Source of the DNA: Trichoplax sp. H2
Taxonomy: Eukaryota > Placozoa > Uniplacotomia > Trichoplacea
Direction of reading: 5' to 3'
Assembly (NCBI GenBank): GCA_003344405.1
Contig: NOWV01000187.1
Location: 89,511-153,510, forward strand
Length of the DNA: 64,000 bases
Under the pieces are notes generated by a model. That model searched no databases. It worked only from the letters and a program-made list of their open reading frames with translations, and had not been told where the DNA came from. The position numbers were made by a program, and so were the translations under genes. Each line of letters begins with the position of its first letter. Position 1 is the stretch's first letter. Below, in pieces: positions 25,047 through 35,062 of the stretch.

Positions 25047-25309
25047 TTAATTAGCTTTTGGAACGAATTTGAGCGAATTTGAGAATATTCAAAAACGCGA
25101 TTTACCACCAGGTCCATCACGAAGAAATTCGTGACCAAGACCTTGTCCACAGTTACCGCAGGAAACTTTTAGTGCTCCAGGTGATTCTTCATATTTTGAT
25201 AGGCTATTTTCGGAAACTGTTTCAGTGAAAGCAGGCCAAGGTGATGAATGCTCATATTTAGACTTGCTAGGAAATAAGTCATGATTGCACTTTGAGCAGA
25301 CATATTTGC
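25047..25309 (-). CDS. MSRB1: Methionine-R-sulfoxide reductase B1, selenocysteine form (main exon)
   Basis: MSRB1 reduces methionine-R-sulfoxide, free of or within proteins such as actin. The exon starts after an acceptor at 25310-25311 (phase 1) and encodes [44 protein letters not shown] and [13 protein letters not shown] (25089-25091) follows, and then [13 protein letters not shown] before TAA (25047-25049). In vertebrate MSRB1 the residue at this TGA is the catalytic selenocysteine in SRF-U-IFS-SLKF(V)PK. The conserved downstream peptide shows that the TGA is read through. Two CxxC pairs (CSKC, CGNC) bind structural zinc. The exon holds 86 residues including Sec; human MSRB1 has 116, so about 20-30 N-terminal residues lie in an unresolved upstream exon. 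The last codons lie 415 nt before a candidate SECIS element. Confidence 0.9.
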
Positions 25310-26370
25310 CTAATGACAAAAGATAAAAAAATAGATAAGCATCGCATTTTACAATCATTACCATCCTAAATGATTTTGCGCTGCTTCCAATTGCCTCCAA
25401 CGGGTGTATATTTGGCGTACATTAATAACGGTCACTTCATATCGATGTTAAGCACCGGATACTTTGTCATGATAATTGACTGAAGACTAGTTCAGGTTTC
25501 TTATGTCATCCTGTTGCATACAAATAACGTAACTTTGTAAAGGCATTATTCAATTACAGAGATAGCTGGGTTTGGAGTGAAAGGCGATACAAGATCGGCA
25601 ACCATTCATATTACTTATAGAATTAATTCATTGTGTCCTTGTGTAGTCTATTCGATAAGTGTTGCGATATCTTTTGTAAATTACATGCAGAAATGAACGG
25701 CTATAATTATGGCGCAGATGCCATATCCAAATGTTATGCATTCACGGACAGTACTTTACTGATAAAGATATAGTCAACGGATAACCATGCAATTTTTCCG
25801 TTTTCATTCCATCATGAACTACTACTCTACATCTACAGTGCTGGATGTTTATTTCTAGGTACGAGTATCTCGATGAATTCTATAAATTGTAAGGTAATGA
25901 AAATTGGCACAACAGCCGTGACTGCCGTAGATCTATTTTATTATTGACTCTCCATCCCTAAACGATACCGTTAAGCAGATTTGGATGAACTTGCCACAAA
26001 TTTTCCATTACTTTGATAGATGAAGTAAGGTTACGATAATAACTTTGCTCTCTACAGTAAAGGTAATTTAGTGATTTTACCCATGTAAACCACCTTGTAT
26101 CCATTCCATTTCACTGAGCGTGATTGCTTAGTGCCAGCTACAGCTGCTTTGTCAAGTCCTCCCTCCCACATACTACTAGCTCACCGTCAATAAGGCAAAG
26201 TACTGCCTTTTCCTACTTGACAGTGAAAGGATTGCCATGAAATCATACAACTCCACGATCTACTTGCAGTGCACTACAATCATTAATTATAGATACAGTA
26301 CAGTATAATGGATGTTTATAAACCTTCATAAGTACGCAATGATTTACACATGAGTCTGTACTCCAATTAG
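25310..26370. other. Upstream of MSRB1, no resolved gene
   Basis: This should hold the 5' exon of MSRB1. An open minus-strand stretch at about 25374-25440 reads ...[13 protein letters not shown] before a GTAATG donor and recalls the family's N-terminal NHF motif, but its phase does not join the main exon. The remainder shows scattered CTGTAC motifs and no gene. Confidence 0.4.
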
Positions 26371-26476
26371 AATGAGATCAATTCCACTTTACGGACCAAG
26401 CCAAATTCTGAAGCGTAACATCGTAATGTTACGCTTCAGAATCTTGGTTGGTGCGTGAAATGGAATTGATCGCATT
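26371..26476. repeat. Inverted repeat, ~51-bp arms with perfect 17-bp core
   Basis: The core ATTCTGAAGCGTAACAT, CGTA, then its exact reverse complement lies at about 26405-26442. The flanks extend the match imperfectly: AATGAGATCAATTCCA on the left against TGGAATTGATCGCATT on the right, and ACCAAGCCAA against CTTGGTTGGT. The structure suggests a foldback or MITE-type element; I see no target duplication. Confidence 0.8.
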
Positions 26477-26635
26477 TTCAAGAGAGCAACCGCTGAATGA
26501 ACAGTAGGTGAAGAAACGTTGTCCATGATCGTAGGCCGGCAATCGATTGAGAAACCTGTCATGATGATCCATTTGAAAGGATTGAGCAGTATTAAGTCCT
26601 ATCAACAACATTGTTTCCTACCCGATTCAAAGTGG

Positions 26636-27197
26636 TCTTTATATTTTTCGCTTCTCCAGCTGCAAAACATGATACGCTCCGTATGACTGATCGATCGATC
26701 ACAAGATCTTTTCCCTTGCTTCTTCTTATTGCTCGATCAAGAAATGATCAGCAAGATTATTTTGAAAAATGCGATGGTGCCGAGAGTGACTGGCAGGGAC
26801 AATCCAGTACCAGGCAGAGACTTGGAAGACCACTACAGTACAGTATTGGTCTTACAATCCGTTGGCAGTCCTGTACTGTACACTGAGTGAACAGTACAGT
26901 ACAGTACAGTACAGTTCTGTTCCAATATCAAGTACTGTACTGTACTGTACCCTACAGTGCATGAAACCACCATGACTCAACGAAAATGACAGCACCCGTG
27001 ACGTACCATTACCGCTTCAGGCATGGTCAAGTCACTCTTCTGACTGAGAGTCAGTAGTCTGTACAGTAGATAGTATTTTTCCACAGTACGTACTGTACTG
27101 TACTGTGGAAAATACAAACAAAATACATGTCGTCCAAGTCACCATGTTATACTGGAAATTGAACCTACTCGGATGACATCTGTTTTACATACAGTAC
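26636..27197. repeat. First copy of a gap-flanking duplicated sequence
   Basis: The copy begins TCTTTATATTTTTCGCTTC and runs exactly to the N gap. It matches 27218-27809 almost base for base, apart from a few substitutions, a different number of GTAC units and the lack of a ~56-bp segment. It contains the hairpin TTTTCCACAGTAC...GTACTGTGGAAAA near 27076-27112. Confidence 0.9.
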
Positions 27198-27217
27198 NNN
27201 NNNNNNNNNNNNNNNNN
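27198..27217. other. Assembly gap (20 N)
   Basis: Twenty undetermined bases. The sequence to the left ends at, and the sequence to the right begins at, the borders of one duplicated sequence, so the gap is probably a contig join. Confidence 0.99.
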
Positions 27218-27809
27218 TCTTTATATTTTTCGCTTCTCCAGCTGCAAAACATGATACGCTCCGTATGACTGATCGATCGATCACAAGATCTTTTCCCTTG
27301 CTTCTTCTTATTGCTCGATCAAGAAATGATCAGCAAGATTATTTTGAAAAATGCGATGGTCCCGAGAGTGAATGGCAGGGACAATCCAGTACCAGGCAGA
27401 GACTTGGAAGACCACTACAGTACAGTATTGGTCTTACAATCCGTTGGCAGTCCTGGACTGTACTGTACAGTACTGTACAGTTCTGTTACAATATCAAGTA
27501 CTGTACCCTACAGTGCATGAAACCACCATGACTCAACGAAAATGACAGCACCCGTGACGTACCGTTACCGCTTCAGGCATGGTCAAGTCACTCTTCTGAC
27601 TGAGAGTCAGTAGTCTGGGTGAATGACGCAACACACCCACAAAGTGAAGCCGCACTTTTGGGCGGTGGCCATCTACAGTAGATAGTATTTTTCCACAGTA
27701 CGTACTGTACTGTACTGTGGAAAATACAAACAAAATACATGTCGTCCAAGTCACCATGTTATAGTGGAAATTGAACCTACTCGGATGACATCTGTTTTAC
27801 ATACAGTAC
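27218..27809. repeat. Second copy of the gap-flanking duplicated sequence
   Basis: It starts at the first base after the gap and repeats 26636-27197. It carries an extra segment (about 27618-27674, GGGTGAATGACGC to GGCGGTGGCCATC) and a shorter GTAC run. Probably the other haplotype of the same locus rather than a real tandem copy. Confidence 0.9.
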
Positions 27810-30800
27810 GGGACTGTACTGTACAGTGTACATCACACCGCTTTTACTCGTGCCATACTGTTCCTGTAAACTACTGCAACACTAATCGTGTTAACTCTTA
27901 TTGCAATTCGACAAGGAGCACAAGGAAATGGACAAGACCACAATAATTCACCACCAAATAGCGCATAGGAACTGATTCTACTGTACATGATGACTTGCAT
28001 TGGTATCTTTAGCCGTTGTAAAGTGCTCAAGATATAAGTTATTAAGTTAAATGGACGATTGAATTTACAAATAAGTGTTATCCATTAACTTAGCGACTCA
28101 CGTATCAGGTCTCAAGCATTAAATAGCCTCACCAATTTCCCTGGTGCAAAACTATCATAAATAAGTAAATTAATAGCCAAGTCTACAGAAGTATAGTAAG
28201 AATCACATTATACTTTTCGACGACATTGGATATTTGTTAATTTAATAACTGCGTGTTAACATATGATTCATCACATAATAAAAACTATAATATTGATGGC
28301 ACAATTATGAATTCATGAATGCCACTTGATATGCACGGTTGATACTAGTTTATACGGTGAATATTACAGGATAGAGACAGAGAAAGCATATAGACAGCAA
28401 TCAGAAAGAATATGGCTGTGAATTTCCTTTTAATGTCTTGCTTTGTGTAGAATATATATCCGTCCATTTGAACGGGGGCTTTACTAGTATTATTAATTAG
28501 AGAAACTTTGATGTAGCTAGCTTGTCTTATGCTTTGCATCGTAGCCGCTTTTGACTTGGGACTTTGAAGAGAAATTCTCTTAGAAAAAGCATCTATTTTG
28601 CCTTTTTACATCTTTATGCTGTAAATTAGGCACTACCAAACGCTCCTCTTACGTATCAATTTATCACACATTACAACTCCGGTATTCCAATGTCAAGATT
28701 GATCCTTTATGTATATCTAAATAAACCTGTAGTATCTTGCCAGCTCTTGTACTCATCGAAATCCTTTCTTAAACTACTGACAGAAACCACGTCTGTTTAC
28801 AAAAGCCCTCTACTAGAACTGTCAAGATAATTGTTACATGTCAAGAGTACTTAGCTTGATCCCTAAGCAAGGATTGAGCTGCTGTGATAATCGATTTCTG
28901 CCTGAATCAACCGTGCTTACGTCAATGAATGAGAGCTTTAGCTCTTCGGTTCGCTATCAAATATCTAGATGAATTGTAAATCATAATATTAGTCAACAAT
29001 ACGCACACAGTATACGACATTTTCTGACGGCGATTAATAGCTGGCAGTATGCAACATGTCTTCAAATCGCTATTATAACAATAGGAAAATTTCCTTTTAA
29101 AATTGAACAGTCATTTTTACAATTATCCGCTAAAAGTAGGTCATCATTTTTTCATCATTATTAGAATTGCGATAAATTTTAAATTAATTCATTGTCTATA
29201 GTTTAACTTCTAATTATTCGATTTATCTCCATTTTGCATAGTTCTTGGTTTTTAATCAAGTATTGCAGCAATAAATGATTCTTCAGTAATAGAATGACTT
29301 ACATGAAATAATGCTAAAGTATTTCCGCTACATAATTACAGGTATGGAATTGATCAGTGAAATATGGTTAATCCATAATCAATGAGAATACCCATCCCCA
29401 ATTCATGCCAATTTTGTCCCTTTAGAAAAGGCCAGAATTTTTAATCTGACGCTCGCAATTTCAAAACTGTAATCCCTAAATCGCATTCATTTATCGTCGA
29501 TTTAATATTTAGTAATAATTGCAAAGGCTGAGAATAGAGCTGAAACGTATCAACAAATAAGATTGATACGCAATCATCTTATATTCAATTAGAGAATGAA
29601 GAGCTGGTCTTAATTAATCTTCAACGTCTGTTATAGAGAAGCTATAAACTAATTAACTAATAAAGGAAAGATTCATTTTATGGCTTAAAATTTTATAACA
29701 TTAACGGTCTATTTGAGGCCCTCTATGTCATAAGCCTATCCTAAGTCATGATGGAGGGTAAGTGTAAGGATAGGTGAATTTTAATTTATGAATCAAGATT
29801 GAACTTTAGCTTTTTTTAGTCTACTTACAAAGATGAATAATTTTTGTCGTAAAGTGTGTACGGCATATTAACTATAAATTACATGTAATTATTCGAATTG
29901 GATGTAAAATCAACTTTCAAATGTACACGTATTTGTTAGCAATGATTATAGCCACACACGGTAAATAGAAATACTGAATATAAGAACGATTATCATATAT
30001 TCATATGCGTACAGTTATGAACCATAATGCAAACAGCGGATGTATACGAGTATATACGTATTACCGTTGATAACACTAGAGCACATGTCGATGAGCTACC
30101 ATGACTTTAATAAATCTAAATTATGATTATGCTTGCATTCTTATTAATTAAATTAATGACTTCCATGTTTAGTATAATATGAACATAAGAATAAACTATC
30201 GTGATAGCTATTTTATTTTCTTCAGGTTAAACAAGCGTCGTACCTTATAGTACTATTTATAAAACAGGCCAACTACCTTATCTTTTGATTTGTTAACCCT
30301 TTAAACTATGAAATTGGGTCTACTAGACCATTTCAATACGAATCGTAGAAGTAGCAACCACCACTGCAGATCTTTTTATTGCATTCACTTTTTCATCATT
30401 AGCATTAAACGTACTTTAAGTGACTACTAGCTAGTTTGATCAAGCTGCTAAGAAATTCAAAGGAAAGTTCCATCATGAAGGATATATGCTTAAAAACTAT
30501 AAGTATATTTTAGCTGTGACATCATTAGTATGCAAATCCTATTACCTATCAGCGATCATGCCAAGGTGGCAAAAAAATAATTTCAGTATAGTATTATACA
30601 TTATTTTAGTGTAATTACTACAGCGCAGAATGACAGGCCTTGAAAAATAACGAACGAATAAGGCGTCGTTAAATTAAAAATTTGCACCTGGCCAAATTGT
30701 CTGTCACTCATTAATATTTTATTCGATCAAAATGTACGTCTAGATTGACCTAATTTGTATATAAAATAAACACAAAAGTGTTTAATAATCGAAACCGTTT

Positions 30801-30832
30801 TAGAATAATTTAGTCTTAAAATCAATCCGAAA
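27810..30832. other. Intergenic, no supported gene
   Basis: CTGTAC motifs stop near 27.85 kb and the sequence becomes plain AT-rich. A 64-codon minus-strand frame (28345-28539) has one hydrophobic segment (IFFLIAVYMLSLSLS) after a basic stretch, like a small type II membrane peptide, but nothing else supports it. Confidence 0.45.
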
Positions 30833-33800
30833 ATGGCGTCAAAAAGTTATCCGTATTTTACTGTAAGCGCAGTAGAATAACTTCATATAATTATTTCTCG
30901 TTCATCATGTGATTCAGTTCTGTAAAAGTGGATTATTACAGACAGAAAATGATGGTAGATCAGTTATATGCAGGCTATATTTGAAATTTACTGCTACTAA
31001 CTACAAAAACGACGAATCCATTTCGGCAATCCGCTATTTCTAGGGCTTAATATCTTGGAAGTATTTCATATTAACTGACTTGTTATTTCTTTCATAGCTG
31101 TTCTTACTTCAATTTTGTGTGGTTTTTGGATTACCATCATCTAGTAAGTTAATCTTGAAAAATCTTTCCTAACTGAAAATTGAATTACCAGTTAGATCTA
31201 AAAAGTGCAAAGCAGTCATTAAATGTGCATTCTATTGTACACTAGCCTTAAAATTATTGTCTTACATTTTATCTACTTGAGATAAGATGTCATGATAGCT
31301 ATCACTGCAGTATGGGGATATCAATGCCAATGCCTCTACAATTAAGATAACTAATACATAAATCCTTGCTCCTGTCATTTTAGTGGAGAAATTTTGGATT
31401 CGAACAGACAATGAAGTGAATACCTGTTATCATGTTTCTAGCTTTCAATATAATTTTTTCACTGCTCAAATATATTGCCAATCAGTTGGCGGTAGTTTAG
31501 CTATATTAGACACTTACGATAAGCAAACATCATTCGCTAAAATGTATTACAATCACCTTGGCCTTGATGCAGACATATGGATCGGATTGCACAATCTTTA
31601 TAGTTCAGAACTTAATTATTATGAATTACGATGGATGAATGGCCAATTAATCGACTTCACTAACATTATACCTCATGAATCGAATAATACGGCAGAGCTC
31701 TGTTGTACTATGAGATATCAATTCAATCATACATGGTACTATGATAATTGCATGAATTCTCGCAATTTTGCCTGTCAAAAAGGTACGGTAAGAAATGTAA
31801 TTAACTAATTGAAGGAAAGGAATAGATTTGATCTCTCGTACCGGGTCCGGAGATATTTCAACATTATAGGTTACCGTGCGTTTCCTACTCACTTAGAAAT
31901 TCATACTATTACTTAGGCAATATATTTTCAAAACCTTGTTAAGGAGAATGAGAAAGAGCAAGATAACTATTCCTCTTAGATGCAATATTAGAAGGATTTT
32001 GCCATTTTTCTTCTACTTCTATCACAGTATCTATTAGTTCTGTATTGTGACATATCACATTTAGTTTGCAATTAAACTTTATTCTTCCCCACGGTGTTAG
32101 TATTACCTACAGTATAATCCTACATTCATGTAATAAAAAAGCAGTCTGATGAGACGGTGTGACAGCGATTCTTATTACACTATGAATATCAGGAATTTCT
32201 TTTCTTTTTGCTTTCTTTTTATTTATATATCGCAGAAGAATGTCAGCACCTTTAATGTTCTGAGATAGATCGTAATCGATAATAAGTTTAATAACGCTAC
32301 AAAATTTTTTCTACGATAGCTGAGGAACCTATCCATTGATCTTAAATTAAATCGGCCACTGTTTAGAAATAAATCAAAGATAAGCGTATGTTATCCACAT
32401 AGAAATTGTCTTAGATTATGCCTATTTCCATACTATATTTTTTAGAGCTAGAATTCTTTAGCAATGATAAGAGATTGAAGCTTATTCCTTATGTCAACAC
32501 TGCAGTATATTATGTAATGAATCACTTTTGCATATGTTACAAAACAACGTACTGTATATCCAATTTTTTTTTCAGTTTCGAGAATTAGCTACCTTATAAG
32601 TACCAAGATGGAAATTTCTATTTATGCTTAATGATATTTAATGAGACCTTTCTAATCATGATCAAATTAATGAATAGTTTTGAATTCAACTCTTCCGACT
32701 TAAGTAACGATATTCATGCTTGTTATTTATCAAATTAATCGTTGCCATTATGGCTATTGAGACTATTGAGAAGAGGGAATTGACCTTAACATTCATGTTG
32801 AATAAACTATCTGCAATAGCTTCATTTACATTAATTTTTCTGTTGATAATTATAAACTAATAATTAGCTTTTACTTCAATGTATTGCTACAGATTGTACT
32901 GTCGATTTTCAATATGAAAATCGTGCCTTCACTCTTTATGGCACCAATTTGGGTTATGATGACAGTCGATCAGATTGCCAAAGCAAAGGTGGTGATTTAG
33001 CGATCGTTAACGAAGAGGCCATAAGTAAAGTCTTAAATGCTACCTTGCCGTTGAATTTGCATTTATGGATTGGTCTTCGAGATATACACAACGTCAATAG
33101 TCCATTTCAATTCATCTGGGTTAACGATACAGTGGCAATATCTTACGTTAATTGGGGTTTGATTGGCCCTAACACTGATGATTGTGTCGTTGTTACACCT
33201 TTTAGTGGCACTTACAAATGGGCTAACTACCCATGCACCTCGTCTGTTTATCGTTTATGTGAAAAAGGTTCTAAATAAACTATTTTGTAGTGTTAGAATA
33301 CTTGGAAGTGATCTTATACTGACATTAAATTAGCTAGAGCTCAGTTTCTTGCTCTCCTTATTCTGATTGCAGAAGCATCACCAATCACTTCACAACCAAC
33401 TGCAGTAGCAACAATACCATCCACTACAGACGGAGTAATAACATTTGAATCGACACCATCAGAATCAACTACGGAAGGATCGACGATATTGGAATCCACA
33501 ACATCAGAATCAACTACGGAAGGATCGACGACATTGGAATCAACAACATCAGAATCAACTACGGGAGGATCGACGACATTAAAATCAACAACATCGGAAC
33601 TAGGTACAGTGCAATCGACAACATCAGAATTTGGTACGGAACAATCGACTACATCGCTATCTGGCACATCAGAATCAATTACAACAGAATCGGCTACATC
33701 TGAATCAACTTTAGCGGAATCAACTACATCAGCATCAACATCAGAATTAGGTACAACGGAATCGACTACAACTGGATCGGAAACATCAGATTCAACTACT

Positions 33801-35062
33801 GTGGAATTGTCTACTTCGGAATCAACATCATCCGGATCCGAATCAACTACTGTGACGACTGAGGAATTAGAATTAGGATCTAATTCGTCAGATTTAGTAA
33901 CACTGGTGCCAACAACATCCGATTATGGCCAAGTTTTAATTCGATATTATTCCTATATAAAAGAAGTCATTCAAGTAGGAGCCCTTACAGGTATAATCAG
34001 GATCATTGTTTTTATTTAAATCTATCCCAAAGTATAATTTTGGACCATCTCCCAGTGACCTACCGTGATGTTAGCCAATTGGGCATGTAGTTGTGAATGA
34101 TACTTCGTAAGGTACTTGAAAAAAAGTAGTCGGTCTCTTTATGGTTACTGTCTTGTCAATAACTGATCAAGAATTTGTTATATTGCACAGCGTAATAACT
34201 CATGATAAACAAATATCTTTTCTAGCAGTCCTACAATTTGATTTTATCGTTGTATGGCCAAATAACCGATTAGAATTTCGACTTTGCTCGCTTGTAGAAC
34301 AAATAGCTTTAGGATCTACCTTTACTTAATAGTATAGCCTTATTAATCATTCATGGAAAGTTACTACGGAGCATTTTAAAATATATTCACATGATTATGG
34401 GTAACAGGGAAAGTCCCATTCTTTCGTTTTATACTCGGTTAGAAAAGTCGTCCTAACTTCATATAAAGCAAAGTATCGTAGGATCTGCATGTATTCCATG
34501 TAATGATGCAACCCTTCCAATTATTTATCGGAATTTACTCTACAGCATAGCATAGTACTAACTTAAGACGCACAAATCTTCGTACTCTAAGAATAATTAA
34601 TGAATCACCTGGATAAGATGGCAAAATTTCGACATCTAACCGTTTAAAATGAGATATTCAACGTCTGTAGTTAACAGTTTGATAAACTGTTTATAAAATA
34701 GAGAGAGAGGAACAGATATAGCTTTAGGCATTTTATCTGTAAAGTATTTCATTCATTCTAAGACACCTTGTCAAGAAATATAGGGTAATATGATCATTCT
34801 CGAAAACTAATGTTATGTTCTTTTTTCTTTATGTTCTACCTTACTCTCTAACTATATGATTCTAGCTCAAAGTTCTTATCGAATGGTCGGTATTCCAACT
34901 ACTAACATACTACAACCAATCATGTCGTGGTCTGGCATATCGCGCCATCAATGCGCTTTCTACTGCACAAGAAATTTAATCTGTTCCCATTTTGACTACA
35001 ACTCTTCGATTATCTTTACTACAGATAATTCTCAATGCACCCTGTATAGTGTAAAGGCATAA
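30833..35062 (+). CDS. Lectin unit A: secreted two-CTLD, mucin stalk, PAN-like protein
   Basis: Six exons read 30833-30862, 31098-31143, 31384-31782, 32893-33267, 33373-33990 and 34866-35062 (TAA): 1665 nt, 554 residues. The first two give a signal peptide (MASKSYPYFT + LFLLQFCVVFGLPSS). CTLD1 (26-158) shows AQIYCQSVGGSLAILD, DIWIGL, RWMNGQ and NFACQKG. CTLD2 (159-283) shows DCQSKGGDLAIVN, LHLWIGLRD, FIWVND and YRLCEKG. Residues 284-489 are a Ser/Thr-rich, probably O-glycosylated stalk. The last exon has the Cys pattern of a PAN/apple-like module (SGISRHQCAFYC, LICSHFDYN, QCTLY) and stops at once, with no membrane segment. CTLD1 lacks EPN/QPD and WND, so calcium-dependent sugar binding is doubtful. 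CTLD and stalk exons are flanked by phase-1 introns. The first exon is the least certain. Confidence 0.8.
33461..33597 (+). repeat. 45-bp coding tandem repeat in the unit A stalk
   Basis: Copies begin AGAATCAACTACGG(A/G)(A/G)GG at 33461, 33506 and 33551, exactly 45 bp apart, and encode a 15-residue ESTT(E/G)GST-type unit. They are nearly identical, so the expansion is recent. Downstream to 33890 the stalk consists of diverged versions of the same Ser/Thr/Glu unit. Confidence 0.95.

Noticed and set aside
25374-25440. Minus-strand peptide [13 protein letters not shown] as the MSRB1 N-terminal exon
   Set aside because: It recalls the family's NHF motif, but its donor leaves phase 2 while the main exon needs phase 1.
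26611-27531. Two similar 88-91 codon frames on either side of the gap
   Set aside because: They are the same non-coding duplicated sequence on both sides of the Ns; the frames differ through GTAC copy number and show no protein motif.
28345-28539. 64-codon minus-strand frame with one hydrophobic segment
   Set aside because: It looks like a possible small membrane peptide or first exon, but no downstream exon, homologue or promoter supports it.
33341-33667. 108-codon minus-strand frame rich in DVVD repeats
   Set aside because: It is the antisense of the 45-bp Ser/Thr repeat of lectin unit A, an in-phase repeat that keeps the complementary frame open by chance.
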